Shown here in pieces: positions 17,222 to 27,090 of a stretch of DNA of 64,000 nucleotides. The position numbers and the translations under genes were made by a program. The first letter of the stretch is position 1. The number at the start of each line of letters is the position of its first letter. This stretch comes from Terrimicrobiaceae bacterium (GTDB taxonomy: Bacteria; Verrucomicrobiota; Verrucomicrobiia; Chthoniobacterales; Terrimicrobiaceae): contig JAGYIV010000016.1 in the NCBI GenBank assembly GCA_018402345.1, forward strand, positions 62,001-126,000. Direction: 5' to 3'. The notes under the pieces were generated by a model. The model made no database searches, had not been told where the DNA came from, and was given only the letters and a program-made list of their open reading frames with translations.

Positions 17222-18496
17222 TCAAAAGACAGCCTTCAGGTTTTTGGCGACGATCTCTGCGGAGCGTTCGATATCGGCTGGGGTGTGGGCGGTGGAGAGG
17301 AAGCCCGCTTCGAATTGCGAGGGGGCGAAGTAGACGCCGTCCTCGAGGCAGGCGTGGAAAAATTTCGCGAAGCGGTCCCGGTCGCTGTGCATGGCGTCTT
17401 GGAGGTTTTTAACCGGCCCTTGGGTGAAGTAGAGGCAGAACATCGAGCCGATGCGGTGGAAGACGAGGGGGAGGCCGTCGATCGCCTCGCGGGTGGCTGC
17501 TTCAAACGCCGCGCCGGTTTCCTCGAGGCGGGCCCAGCCGTCGATGCGTTCCATTTCCTTGAGTTGGGCGAGGCCAGCGGCCATGGCGACGGGATTTCCC
17601 GAGAGGGTGCCGGCTTGGTAGACTGGTCCGTCGGGAGAGAGGAAATCCATGATTTCGGAGCGCCCGCCGAACGCGCCCACGGGAAGTCCGCCGCCGATGA
17701 CCTTGCCCATGGCGGTGAGGTCGGGAGTGATGCCGAAGACCTCCTGCGCGCCGCCGCGGGCGAGGCGGAAGCCGGTCATGACCTCGTCGAAGATGAGAAT
17801 GGTGCCGTTGGCGGTGCACAGGGCGCGCAGATTTTCGAGGAAGCCGGGTTCGGGCAGGTAGAGGCCGGCATTTGCGGGGACTGGTTCGAGGATGACGGCG
17901 GCGAGATCCCCGCGGTTGGCGTCGAATGCCGCTTCGAGTGCGGCCGGATCGTTGAAAGGCACGGTGATGGTGAGGGCGGCGAGTTCGGCGGGAACGCCCG
18001 CGCTGTCGGGGGTGCCGTTGGTGAGCGCGCCGCTGCCCGCCTTGACGAGGAGGGAATCGACATGGCCGTGGTAGCAGCCTTCGAACTTGAGGATTTTCGA
18101 GCGTGCGGTGAATCCTCGGGCGAGGCGGATGCAGCTCATGGTGGCTTCGGTGCCGCTGTTGACCATGCGGACTTTTTGAACCGATGGAACCAGGTGGCAG
18201 ATCGTTTCGGCCATGTCGACCTCGAGGGGGTTCGGGGTGCCGAAACTCAATCCGCGTGCTGCCGTTTCCTGCACGGCTTGGATGACCGGCGCGGCGGCAT
18301 GGCCCAAAATGGCCGGCCCCCATGTGCCAACGAAATCGATGAGTTCGCGGTCGTCGACCGTGGTGAGGCGGCAACCGGCGGCGGATTTAACAAAGAACGG
18401 CTCGCCCCCCACGCCGCGGAAGGCACGCACGGGCGAGTTCACGCCGCCTGGGATGCGTTGTTTCGCGGAAAGGAAAAGGGATCGGGATGCGCTCAT
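17222..18496 (-). CDS. hemL: Glutamate-1-semialdehyde 2,1-aminomutase
   Basis: 424 residues from ATG 18496. N-terminal [20 protein letters not shown] is diagnostic. The PLP lysine is K265 in [33 protein letters not shown] and [10 protein letters not shown] complete the cofactor pocket. HemL converts glutamate-1-semialdehyde to 5-aminolevulinate in the C5 haem pathway. It is divergent from lipA with a 57-base gap. Reading further upstream of 18496 is possible but overlaps that promoter and adds non-family residues. Confidence 0.95.
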   Translation of the reverse strand: MSASRSLFLSAKQRIPGGVNSPVRAFRGVGGEPFFVKSAAGCRLTTVDDRELIDFVGTWGPAILGHAAAPVIQAVQETAARGLSFGTPNPLEVDMAETICHLVPSVQKVRMVNSGTEATMSCIRLARGFTARSKILKFEGCYHGHVDSLLVKAGSGALTNGTPDSAGVPAELAALTITVPFNDPAALEAAFDANRGDLAAVILEPVPANAGLYLPEPGFLENLRALCTANGTILIFDEVMTGFRLARGGAQEVFGITPDLTAMGKVIGGGLPVGAFGGRSEIMDFLSPDGPVYQAGTLSGNPVAMAAGLAQLKEMERIDGWARLEETGAAFEAATREAIDGLPLVFHRIGSMFCLYFTQGPVKNLQDAMHSDRDRFAKFFHACLEDGVYFAPSQFEAGFLSTAHTPADIERSAEIVAKNLKAVF

Positions 18497-18553
18497 GGTC
18501 CGGATGATGGTTGACAGCGGACCTGTCAAATACAAGATCAACGATCCTGTCCC

Positions 18554-19441
18554 ATGCCGCCGATCAAAATCGACCCGACTCTTCATCAAGCCAAGAAACC
18601 CGACTGGATCAAGGTGCGCCTGCCGTCGAATCCGGTGTTTTTTTCGACCAAGGGTCTGATTTCAGACCTCAAGTTGCACACTGTGTGCGAGAGCGCTCAG
18701 TGTCCGAACCGCTGGGAGTGCTGGAGCGGGGGCACGGCAACCTTCATGATCGCCGGAGACCGCTGCACTCGGGCTTGTGGATTTTGCGCGGTGGATACCT
18801 CGAAGCCGTTTCCGCTCGAGGAGGACGAGCCTCAGCGCGTTGCCGAGGGAGTGAAGCGCCTTGGCTTGAAGCATGTGGTGATCACCGCCGTGGCCCGCGA
18901 TGATTTGGCCGATGGCGGAGCGGACCATTTCGGCCGCACGATCGAGGCGATCCGCGCATTGGATCCGAAGATCGTGATCGAGGTGCTGGTGCCGGATTTC
19001 AATGGCAAAGACGCCCCGCTCGGGCGGGTGCTTGATGCTGGGCCGGATGTGTTCAATCACAATCTGGAAACGGTCGAGCGTCTCACGCCGCTGGTGCGCT
19101 CGCGGGCGAAATACCGTCTGTCCCTCGACTTTCTGGCCCGCGCGAGGGAGTTGCGGCCGGACATCATGACCAAGAGCGGTATCATGCTCGGGCTTGGCGA
19201 GACCGAGATGGAGTTGTTCCAGGCGATGGACGACCTCCGCGAGGCCGGGGTGAGGGTGTTGACGCTCGGGCAGTATCTGCGTCCGACGCCCCAGCATTTG
19301 CCTGTGCTGGAATATATCACTCCCGAGGCCTTCGACCACTACGGGGAGATCGCGCGGAAGAAAGGGTTCGAGTTTGTCGCGAGCGGGCCGCTGGTGCGGA
19401 GTTCCTACCACGCGGCCGACTTCAACCCTGTCCAGCGTTGA
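18554..19441 (+). CDS. lipA: Lipoyl synthase
   Basis: 295 residues. Both iron-sulfur clusters are visible: auxiliary cluster C45, C50, C56 ([12 protein letters not shown]) and radical-SAM cluster C71, C75, C78 (CTRACGFC), with the C-terminal RSSYHA serine that ligates the auxiliary cluster. LipA inserts sulfur at C6 and C8 of octanoyl chains on lipoyl domains. No lipB is in the window. The TGA overlaps the TTG start of rlmH, so the two are coupled. Confidence 0.96.
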   Translation: MPPIKIDPTLHQAKKPDWIKVRLPSNPVFFSTKGLISDLKLHTVCESAQCPNRWECWSGGTATFMIAGDRCTRACGFCAVDTSKPFPLEEDEPQRVAEGVKRLGLKHVVITAVARDDLADGGADHFGRTIEAIRALDPKIVIEVLVPDFNGKDAPLGRVLDAGPDVFNHNLETVERLTPLVRSRAKYRLSLDFLARARELRPDIMTKSGIMLGLGETEMELFQAMDDLREAGVRVLTLGQYLRPTPQHLPVLEYITPEAFDHYGEIARKKGFEFVASGPLVRSSYHAADFNPVQR

Positions 19442-19872
19442 TCTGGAGGATCATCGCCGCAGGGAAGCCCGCGCTGGAGTTCGCGCGCATCGGGATCGAC
19501 GAGTATTTACGCCGGTTGCAGGGGTTGGGGAAGGCCGAGGTGCACTTTGTGAAACCCGGTCCGCGTCTCCACGAGAGGATGCTCGAGCTTTCCGAAGGAA
19601 CGTTCCGTATCCTGCTCGACGAGCGCGGGAGGCAGTTTTCGAGCAGGGCGTTTGCGGCGGAGGTGCAAGAACTGCAGAACCGAGCGGTGTCCAAGTGTTC
19701 GCTGCTGGTTGGGGCGTCGGATGGATGGGACGGAGAGACGAGGAAGCGCGCGGATTTGCTGTGGTCGCTTGGCCCCCAGACGCTCCAGCACGAGTTGGCG
19801 TTGCTGGTTGCGTTGGAGCAGGTCTACCGCGCGGCGACGATTTTGGCGGGGATGCCGTATCACCGAGATTGA
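19438..19872 (+). CDS. rlmH: 23S rRNA (pseudouridine1915-N3)-methyltransferase
   Basis: 144 residues starting at TTG 19438, overlapping the lipA stop as TTGA. SPOUT knot features are ILLDERGRQFSSRAFA, LVGASDGWDGETRKRADLLW and the C-terminal TLQHELALLVALEQVYRA with YHRD at the end; the family normally ends in PYHR. RlmH methylates a pseudouridine in helix 69 of 23S rRNA. The usual family GG in the SAM loop (G-G-x-x-G) reads GASDG here, a small deviation. Confidence 0.92.
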   Translation: MIWRIIAAGKPALEFARIGIDEYLRRLQGLGKAEVHFVKPGPRLHERMLELSEGTFRILLDERGRQFSSRAFAAEVQELQNRAVSKCSLLVGASDGWDGETRKRADLLWSLGPQTLQHELALLVALEQVYRAATILAGMPYHRD

Positions 19873-19936
19873 TCCGAGTTTCAGCTTCCTGTTTGTCAGC
19901 GGGTGGGTAAAACGCCCGCTTGATCCAATAGATGTT

Positions 19937-21223
19937 ATGCATCGTTTCGCATTTACGCTGTTTGTGGTGTTGGCAATTGCAAGTCCAGTGAGATCCCAAA
20001 ATGCCTTGGAGCAATCGGATGATCAGGATGCTGCGTTGTTCCAGCGGGAGAGGGTGACTGGAGAATGGTTTGGCGGCCGGACGCTTCTTGAGGACCGAGG
20101 GGTGGCCATTTTTGGCGACTACACCTGTGAGGTTTGGGGGAACACGGTCGGGGGCTTGCGCACCGGGTCGGTTTATACCGGCTTGCTGACCTTCGGGGCG
20201 GATGTCGATCTGGAGAAACTCGCCGGATGGCACGGCGGGTCACTGGGCACGACCTGGTTGTGGCTCTCGGGGAGGGATGCCAGTGAGGATCTGGTCGGCA
20301 ATTTCCTGACGGTGTCGAATATCGTGGGCTTCAACACGCTTCGGATGATGGAGCTATGGTTCCAGCAGAATTTTCTCGAGGACAAGGTCTCCTTCCGGTT
20401 GGGCAATATCACGGCGGATTCCGAGTTTCTTGTTTCAGATTATGGCGGGCTGTTTATCAATGCGGAATTCGGTTGGACGGCGTTGGCTGCAAATAACATG
20501 CCCGGTGGCGGGGCGGCCTTTCCGGTGGGTGGATTGGGGGCCCGCGTGGCGTATCAGCCGACAGAAGTGGTCGGGTTTCGCAGTGGCGTGTTCCTGACCG
20601 ATCTGATTCCGCAGAATATCAACCGTGCGGGATTTCGGTGGGATTTGAACACCAAGCAGGCAGTGACATGGATGAACGAAGTGTGTTTCTCCCACGGCGG
20701 AAGCGAAGGTGGGCGGCTCTTGCCGGGGTATGTCAAAGCTGGCATGTGGCTCCAGACCGGAGCCGAGGCGAACGCCCTCGATCCCGCCAGTCCTGTGCCG
20801 AATACGGGCTTTTATCTTCTTGCGGACCAGATGTTGTTTTCGGAAAACGGAGTGCGTGCGACGGTTGGCGATCAGGGGCTTGGGGGATTTGCGGGGATCG
20901 GGTTTGCCCCGCCGAACAGGAATGTTGTGGATTTCTATTTGAACTCCGGTCTGACCTACAAGGGGCTCATTCCCGGCCGTGACGATGACACGTGCGGGGT
21001 GGCTTTTGGGTTGGCAAATCTGAGCAGCGGGGCGGACGGCGAGTTGCGCAAGGAGGGCTTGTCTCCGCAGGCTGCGGAGATGGTTCTGGAGGTTACCTAC
21101 CAGTGCGTGTTGGCTCCATGGTGCTATGTGCAGCCCGACGTGCAATACATCCTAAATCCCGGTTCGTCGGGCAATACCGCCAACGCTCTTGTGATCGGGG
21201 CCCGGTTTTCAGTGGTCTTTTGA
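19937..21223 (+). CDS. oprB: OprB-type carbohydrate-selective porin
   Basis: 428 residues from ATG 19937. A signal peptide (MHRFAFTLFVVLAIASPVRS) is followed by TGEWFGGRTLLEDRGV, the OprB family opening, then alternating beta-strand sequence ending in a terminal aromatic strand (GARFSVVF) typical of outer membrane beta barrels. OprB porins let sugars diffuse across the outer membrane. There is an inverted repeat AGCGGG/CCCGCT (19898-19920) in the leader without a T tract. The gene stands alone between rlmH and the chemotaxis operon. Confidence 0.88.
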   Translation: MHRFAFTLFVVLAIASPVRSQNALEQSDDQDAALFQRERVTGEWFGGRTLLEDRGVAIFGDYTCEVWGNTVGGLRTGSVYTGLLTFGADVDLEKLAGWHGGSLGTTWLWLSGRDASEDLVGNFLTVSNIVGFNTLRMMELWFQQNFLEDKVSFRLGNITADSEFLVSDYGGLFINAEFGWTALAANNMPGGGAAFPVGGLGARVAYQPTEVVGFRSGVFLTDLIPQNINRAGFRWDLNTKQAVTWMNEVCFSHGGSEGGRLLPGYVKAGMWLQTGAEANALDPASPVPNTGFYLLADQMLFSENGVRATVGDQGLGGFAGIGFAPPNRNVVDFYLNSGLTYKGLIPGRDDDTCGVAFGLANLSSGADGELRKEGLSPQAAEMVLEVTYQCVLAPWCYVQPDVQYILNPGSSGNTANALVIGARFSVVF

Positions 21224-21376
21224 GGATGGAATCCTTTTCGTTTGACTCGTCTTTCCTGCTGGATTGTCATGCGCGCCCTTGTCCTGCATGTTTTCGCACC
21301 AGAAATTTCCGAGCTTCCGGTCTTTAAGAAATAACTGCCGGCCCTTTGATCCGGTTGGTGGCTTGAGGAGGAATCC

Positions 21377-21913
21377 ATGGAATTGACGATTTCATCTCCG
21401 AGGGCGGCAGTGACCTCAAAATCCCAGCTGCTCGGATTCGAGTCCCAAGGCCAGCGCTACGCTTGCGATCTGCTTTGGGTCAAGGAGGTTCTGCGCAGCC
21501 CGTCAGTCACTTCGATCAGGTTGGCGCCACCGTATGTGCGTGGAGTGATTCATTTGCGAGGTCAGATCCTCACGGCGCTTGACCTTGAGATCCGGCTGGG
21601 ATTGGAACAGAAAACCCCCGCTCCGATAAACAGGTGCATTGTGTTCAAGACATCCACCGACTTGGCGAGGTTGTCGAATGCGCCCGAGGACAGCGCCGCC
21701 GCTGAATCGGATTCGATGGGGGTGTTGGTTGATGCGATCGGGGATATTTTGCCTCCTGGCACGCCTGTGCTGCCCGCCCCGCCAGAGACGCTCAGCGGGT
21801 TGGATTCCCGTTTTATCGAAGGCGTGATCAGCGATGCCGGGCAACTCGTCACTGTGCTTCGCATCGGTGCGCTTATCTCTCTTGTCGAACCGCGAGGCTC
21901 TCTACCCGCATGA
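21377..21913 (+). CDS. cheW: CheW chemotaxis coupling protein
   Basis: 178 residues. A short N-terminal tail precedes a CheW domain: LLGFESQGQRYACDLLWVKEV, PYVRGVIHLRGQILTALDLE and GVLVDAIGDIL are the family strands, including the RG-rich loop that contacts receptors. CheW links chemoreceptors to CheA. It has a strong ribosome-binding site (GAGGAGGAAT, 21365-21374) and is the first gene of a run of eight same-strand chemosensory genes; the 153-base gap upstream is the likely promoter. Confidence 0.93.
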   Translation: MELTISSPRAAVTSKSQLLGFESQGQRYACDLLWVKEVLRSPSVTSIRLAPPYVRGVIHLRGQILTALDLEIRLGLEQKTPAPINRCIVFKTSTDLARLSNAPEDSAAAESDSMGVLVDAIGDILPPGTPVLPAPPETLSGLDSRFIEGVISDAGQLVTVLRIGALISLVEPRGSLPA

Positions 21914-22218
21914 GCACATCCACAATAAACGGCGCGTTGGTTTTGAGGCTGGACTCCTTGAACAAGGACAATGCTGCGGCGCGCGCCGCAGCGATCGGTG
22001 CCGCGCTTGGGCAGGCTGCGGGGGTGCTTCGGATCGAGCTTTCCGGCTTGGAGGGGCCCGATGCTGCTGGTCTTGCCGTGTTGATCGCCGCATCGAACGA
22101 GGCCCGATCCCGCTCTTTGGAGCTGCAATTGGGCCTGCCCAAGGAATTGTCCGAACTCGCTGAGGATCTCCGCCTCGGCAAACTCGCAGTGGTTGAATCT
22201 CTGGAGGTATTGCCATGA
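21910..22218 (+). CDS. STAS-domain protein in chemosensory operon
   Basis: 102 residues, a single STAS-like alpha/beta domain: LVLRLDSLNKDNAAARAAAI, RIELSGLEGPDAAGLAVLI, then LQLGLPKELSELAEDLRL. In SpoIIAA-type anti-anti-sigma factors the loop reads DSSG and carries the phosphorylated Ser; here it reads GPDAAG, so no phosphorylatable residue is present. Both ends overlap neighbours (ATGA with cheW, ATGA with cheA), so stoichiometric co-expression with CheW and CheA is expected. It may be a structural adaptor of the array; that is inference. Confidence 0.8.
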   Translation: MSTSTINGALVLRLDSLNKDNAAARAAAIGAALGQAAGVLRIELSGLEGPDAAGLAVLIAASNEARSRSLELQLGLPKELSELAEDLRLGKLAVVESLEVLP

Positions 22219-24971
22219 ACCAAGGAGACCAGGAGATGATGGAGCTGTTCGTGCAGGAATCGAGCGAGCATCTTCAAACTCTCGAAACAGACTTGATCGC
22301 GTTGGAGGCTACTCCCGGCGAGGGCTCGTTGCTGAACAGCATTTTTCGGGCTGTCCATAGCATCAAGGGAGCTGCGGGCTTTTTCGGTTTCGATCCGATT
22401 GTGAAGCTCGCGCATGTCATGGAAAGCGTCATGTCGCTTCTGAGGGATGGCCAGGAGACGGTCGATCAGGACATGGTGACGTTATTGATTTCGACCTCCG
22501 ACAAGTTGCGGCTGATGTTGGCGGAGCCGGAAGCTGCCGCATCGATTCCCTGCGATGACGAGAGAGCCGGGTTGCAGGCTGTTCTCGACAGCCACTTAGG
22601 CAAGAAAATCGGACCACGGACCCCGGGTGTCGTTCACGATGCGGTTGAACCCGCACAGCAATCCGGCGGGCAAGTTGGGCCCGAGGCTGGAAGTTATCCG
22701 CATGAGGCGTTGACGGGATTCAGTTTCACGGCGGCATCGCTTGTCGAAGGCTTGAAGCACGGGCAGAACTTTTATGTGGTCCGGATCAACCTTGGTGAGG
22801 TCCAACACCAAGGACAAACGCTAAAGCAGTTTTTCAGTGAGGTGCGTTCGATAGGATCCGTCCTTGATACCGTGCTTGAATGTCCCGCTGACATCGGCCT
22901 GACGAGTGCTGTCGGTGTGGTGCCGGTGGCTCGTGTCTTTTACGTGACGCCGCTTGAACCATTCATTCTTTCCGGGGCGCTCGGGATTGAAGGCGATCAA
23001 ATTGTCGAGATCCCCTCCCAATCTCTCAAGGATTGGGTGAAGGCAACTCCGGAGGGTGTTTGTGCGCCGCCACCGCTATCGGTTCCCGTAGCGGTGGGCT
23101 CGAGGGAGATCGTCGCCGCTGCCAAGTCTCCCGTGCCTGCGGCTGTGGAATCTGGCGTGTCGAAGCCCGCACCCACCCAGATCGATCCCAAGCCTGTGGC
23201 TGGCCAACGGCGCAAGGCCGAGGAGACGATTCGGATCAATGTCGGACTTCTCGACACGCTAATGAACCTTGCCGGGGAGATGGTCCTCGGGCGAAACAAA
23301 CTGCTGCGCCTCGCGGGTGGCGGTGGGGCGGTCGGCGATCAAGTCGAATTGCAGTCCATCGTGCAGGATATCAGTTCCGTGACATCCAGCCTGCAGGACA
23401 CGATCATGCGTGCGCGCTTGCAACCTGTCGGCGGGCTTTTCGGCAAGTTCACCCGCATCGTGCGCGATCTGAGCCACAAGCTGAACAAGGAAATCCACCT
23501 TGAGATTTTCGGTGACGATGTCGAACTCGATCGCACTTTGCTCGAGGGGCTTTCCGATCCGCTGACGCACCTGGTCAGGAACAGTATCGACCATGGGATC
23601 GAGAGGGCTGCCGACCGTCTGGCTGCTGGAAAGTCCTCCCAAGGAACTGTGAGGCTCTCCGCGGCGCATCTTGCCGGGAGGGTGCAAATCGAGGTGTCCG
23701 ACGACGGCGCCGGCATGGATCCCGAGCGACTCAAGGCAAAGGCGGTGGAGAAGGGAATTATTTCCGCCGACCAAGCGTCGCGGATGTCTGACAACGAGGC
23801 ACAGAATCTCATTTTTGCGGCAGGATTTTCAACCGCAGCCGCCGTGAGCGACATCTCAGGACGCGGGGTTGGGATGGATGTTGTTAAAACCAATATCGAA
23901 AAGCTGGGTGGACACGTGGAACTCGACAGCCGTGTGGGGCAGGGCACGCGAATTATCATCAGGTTGCCGTTGACGCTGGCGATCATTCCTGCGTTGATTG
24001 TTGGTTGTCGTGGAGCAAGTTATGCTCTTCCTCAGATCAACATTGAAGAAATTGTCCGCCCTGGTGAGGATTGCCCGTTGAAGACAATCGGGGGCGCAAG
24101 AGTTTTGGAATTGCGAGGCCAGTTGATCCCCGTGGTTGATCTTGGGGAGGTGCTGGGCGAACCCTCCGTGCCGTGCGAACAATTTGTTGTGTTGTTGGAG
24201 TTGGACCACGCGACGTTTGGGTTGGTGGTTGATGAAATCCGGAGCAATGAAGAGATTGTGGTCAAACCACTCGGGCGCCATTTGCGGTTGGTTCCATATT
24301 ATAGCGGAGCGACGCTTCTCGGGCAGGGGGAAATCGCCTTGATTCTCGATCCGACATCGATCGCGCAAGGGCGTATCAGTGCGATACAAAAAGCGCTGGG
24401 CACCTCGAAAACGCTCGAACTCCAGACTCAACCCGGATTGGATTCCTCGCGTGTGCTTGTGTTTCATGCTGGTGGAGTGGAGCAACTGGCCATCCACCTG
24501 CAGCATGTGCTTCGAGTCGAGGCGGTGCGTGCGGAGGACTTGGAGCGCATTGGCGGCACCGAGTGTCTCCGCAAGAACCACGACGCAACGATCCGCCTTC
24601 TTTCGCTCTCCGAGTTGGTTCCCGTCACTCCACCGGAGAGTCGCCCGTCGGAGTTTTTCATCATCGTTCCCCGGCCGCCGTATGATAGGATCGGCATCGT
24701 TGCCACAAGAATCGTCGATTCGGCAGACCTTCCCGCAGCACAGATCGAGCGCGGGGCGATGGCAGCGCAAGGCATCGCAGGAAGTGCGGTCTTGTTTGAC
24801 CGCTTGACCCTCGTTCTGGACTTTTCGGGTCTTATTGAGATTTTGGCCGGTGGATCCGCCGAGAACCAAGGCTCATTGGTCGCCGAAGGCCGGTTTTTAT
24901 TCACCACCAATCCCAGTCACCACCCTCACCATCAAATCAAACAGCTGCCTGAACAATCCGCCCATTCGTAA
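22215..24971 (+). CDS. cheA: Chemotaxis histidine kinase CheA with two CheW-like domains
   Basis: 918 residues. Order: Hpt (P1) with phosphoacceptor H48 in AVHSIKGAAGFFGF; a region about 170-290 that looks like a P2 substrate-docking domain; a low-complexity linker; dimerisation helix (P3) NVGLLDTLMNLAGEMVLGR; HATPase (P4) with HLVRNSIDHGIE, DDGAGMD and GFSTA...SGRGVGMDVVK; regulatory CheW-like P5; then a second CheW-like domain near residues 745-890. It autophosphorylates on receptor signals and passes phosphate to CheY and CheB. Two CheW-like domains are found in some non-flagellar and array-variant systems. No flagellar genes are in the window. Confidence 0.95.
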   Translation: MNQGDQEMMELFVQESSEHLQTLETDLIALEATPGEGSLLNSIFRAVHSIKGAAGFFGFDPIVKLAHVMESVMSLLRDGQETVDQDMVTLLISTSDKLRLMLAEPEAAASIPCDDERAGLQAVLDSHLGKKIGPRTPGVVHDAVEPAQQSGGQVGPEAGSYPHEALTGFSFTAASLVEGLKHGQNFYVVRINLGEVQHQGQTLKQFFSEVRSIGSVLDTVLECPADIGLTSAVGVVPVARVFYVTPLEPFILSGALGIEGDQIVEIPSQSLKDWVKATPEGVCAPPPLSVPVAVGSREIVAAAKSPVPAAVESGVSKPAPTQIDPKPVAGQRRKAEETIRINVGLLDTLMNLAGEMVLGRNKLLRLAGGGGAVGDQVELQSIVQDISSVTSSLQDTIMRARLQPVGGLFGKFTRIVRDLSHKLNKEIHLEIFGDDVELDRTLLEGLSDPLTHLVRNSIDHGIERAADRLAAGKSSQGTVRLSAAHLAGRVQIEVSDDGAGMDPERLKAKAVEKGIISADQASRMSDNEAQNLIFAAGFSTAAAVSDISGRGVGMDVVKTNIEKLGGHVELDSRVGQGTRIIIRLPLTLAIIPALIVGCRGASYALPQINIEEIVRPGEDCPLKTIGGARVLELRGQLIPVVDLGEVLGEPSVPCEQFVVLLELDHATFGLVVDEIRSNEEIVVKPLGRHLRLVPYYSGATLLGQGEIALILDPTSIAQGRISAIQKALGTSKTLELQTQPGLDSSRVLVFHAGGVEQLAIHLQHVLRVEAVRAEDLERIGGTECLRKNHDATIRLLSLSELVPVTPPESRPSEFFIIVPRPPYDRIGIVATRIVDSADLPAAQIERGAMAAQGIAGSAVLFDRLTLVLDFSGLIEILAGGSAENQGSLVAEGRFLFTTNPSHHPHHQIKQLPEQSAHS

Positions 24972-24977
24972 CTCAAA

Positions 24978-27062
24978 ATGAAAATCAACCTATCCACACG
25001 AATCATCCTCAGCATGGCCGCCGCGGGCTTGATCCCTGTTCTTGGCCTGTTGGCGCTTACCATCGACAAGGCGAACACGATCTCCGACATGGCATCCGAG
25101 GAAATGCTGATCATGGCTTCGAGTTGCCTGGACATAATTGAGCGCAACCTGTTTGAGCGCTATGGTGATGTGCAGGCATTTGCGACAAATGAAGTGCTTT
25201 CTTCCAGCGATTGGAGGGATCCGTATGTGAACAGGTCGATTGTCGAAGCCATCAACAACTATGTCCGCCTCTATGGCATCTACACTCTCAGCATGGTTTT
25301 GGACCAGAATGGAATTGTCGTTGCGGTCAACACCCGAGATGCCGCAAGCAAGCCGGTTGAGACATCGTTTTTGATCGGCAAGGATTTCTCAAAAACCGAG
25401 TGGTTCAAGAACTGCAGAGAAGGGCGTTTTACGGAAAGCGAAAGTTTATCCGGCACGGTGGTCAGCGATGTGGCGCGGGATTCGGATGCCGGGGCGATTT
25501 ATGGTCCCGAGACGCTGGTGATCGGGTATTCGGCTCCGATCCTCGGGAAGTCTGGGGAGTTTCGTGGTGTATGGAGAAATCTTGCTGATTTTACTCTCGT
25601 AGAAGATATTATAGAATCAGCCTACGGGAGCTTGGAACAACGCGGCATCAAGTCAGGCGAGATTACCCTTGCCAACAGTCAAGGCACTTTGCTGGCGTTT
25701 CTCGAACCTGCCCTCTCCGGATCGCTGGATTTCAAGCGCTCCGAATCCGGCGTGCTCAAGAAGACAAAGGAGGATTTGGCCACGCAGTCGATCCTCGAAG
25801 CGGCGCAGGGAAAGTCAGGCTCGCTCAGGGAGGTTTGTCCTGACAAAAACGTATGGCAGATAAGCGGTTACTCAAAATCAAATGGGGCCTTGGGGTATCC
25901 TGGGCTTGGTTGGTTGATCACGGTGAGTGTCACCGAGCAGGATTTGCTCAAGCGAGTGCACGAGATTTCCTATGCCACGGGGGCTGGTGCCATTTTGATT
26001 TTGCTTGTATCGGCATTTTTCATCGGGCGGTCGATTAGCCGACCGGTGGTTGCCTGCGCGAGGGAGGTTCAGAAGTTGGCCGACGGCGATTTGACGGCCC
26101 GCGTGGACATCCGACGCAGCGACGAGTTGGGTGTCTTGGCGGACTCGGTGAACACATGTGTTCAAAACCTGCGCAAGATGGTCGAGGAAATCCAGCACAC
26201 GTCGAGTTCGCTCAATGCGGCCTCGACCGAGTTGACCGAAACGGCCAACCAGCAGGCGGCGGGTGCCGAGGAGACCAATGTGCAGGCCCACACGGTTGCT
26301 GCAGCCGGCGAACAGCTCGCCACAAACTCCAAGCTCATGTCCTCCTCGGCCTCGGAAATCACACTATCCGCCACCACTGTGTCGGCGGCGCTGGAGGAGA
26401 TGTCGTCCTCGATCAGTGAGGTGGCCCGCAATTGTGCGCAGGAGTCCGAGATCGCCCGTAAGGCCGACATCCAAGCGCGCCAAACCCGCGACCTCATGGT
26501 CAAGCTCGACGATTCGGCCCGGCAGATCGGAAAAATCGTGGAACTCATCAACCGCATCGCCGAGCAAACCAATCTTCTCGCCCTCAATGCCACGATCGAG
26601 GCAGCCAGTGCCGGTGAGGCCGGGCGAGGGTTTGCGGTGGTCGCCAACGAGGTCAAGGAACTCGCCCGCCAGTCGGCATCCGCCACGGAGGACATCCGCC
26701 GCCAAGTCGCGCTGATCCAGGAAAATACCGCCAACTCGATGGGGGCCATCGACGATGTGGCGGGCGTGATCGAGCAGGTCAGCCAGATCGCCAGCAGCAT
26801 TGCTGCGGCGGTGGAGGAACAATCGGCCACCACCTCAGAGATCGTTCGCTCGCTCCACGCGGTCACCTCGTCGACCAAGACGCTGTCGGAAAACGTCAAA
26901 AGCGCCTCCGCCGGATCGTCCGAGGTCTCGCGCAACATCCATGGTGTTTCCCAAGCTGCGAGCGACTCGGCCAAAGGCGCCTCGCGTATCAGTTCCAGCG
27001 CCGCGGAACTCAGCAGCCTCTCAGAGACGCTCGGTTCGCTGGTGACCCGCTTCAAGCTGTAG
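24978..27062 (+). CDS. Methyl-accepting chemotaxis protein with dCache sensor
   Basis: 694 residues. TM1 at about 10-29, a large periplasmic Cache-type sensor (about 35-330), TM2 near 335-354, a HAMP domain ([19 protein letters not shown]) and a cytoplasmic coiled coil. The hairpin tip [20 protein letters not shown] is the canonical CheA/CheW contact. There is no C-terminal NWETF-like pentapeptide, so CheR and CheB must bind elsewhere. It lies seven bases after cheA, so it is the operon's dedicated receptor; the ligand is unknown but dCache domains often bind amino acids or organic acids. Confidence 0.95.
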   Translation: MKINLSTRIILSMAAAGLIPVLGLLALTIDKANTISDMASEEMLIMASSCLDIIERNLFERYGDVQAFATNEVLSSSDWRDPYVNRSIVEAINNYVRLYGIYTLSMVLDQNGIVVAVNTRDAASKPVETSFLIGKDFSKTEWFKNCREGRFTESESLSGTVVSDVARDSDAGAIYGPETLVIGYSAPILGKSGEFRGVWRNLADFTLVEDIIESAYGSLEQRGIKSGEITLANSQGTLLAFLEPALSGSLDFKRSESGVLKKTKEDLATQSILEAAQGKSGSLREVCPDKNVWQISGYSKSNGALGYPGLGWLITVSVTEQDLLKRVHEISYATGAGAILILLVSAFFIGRSISRPVVACAREVQKLADGDLTARVDIRRSDELGVLADSVNTCVQNLRKMVEEIQHTSSSLNAASTELTETANQQAAGAEETNVQAHTVAAAGEQLATNSKLMSSSASEITLSATTVSAALEEMSSSISEVARNCAQESEIARKADIQARQTRDLMVKLDDSARQIGKIVELINRIAEQTNLLALNATIEAASAGEAGRGFAVVANEVKELARQSASATEDIRRQVALIQENTANSMGAIDDVAGVIEQVSQIASSIAAAVEEQSATTSEIVRSLHAVTSSTKTLSENVKSASAGSSEVSRNIHGVSQAASDSAKGASRISSSAAELSSLSETLGSLVTRFKL

Positions 27063-27090
27063 CCGGAGGGAAGGCTCTTCCAATCGCCGA

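Noticed and set aside
17201-18514. Long plus-strand frame opposite hemL (437 codons)
   Set aside because: Antisense shadow of a conserved gene with no family resemblance.
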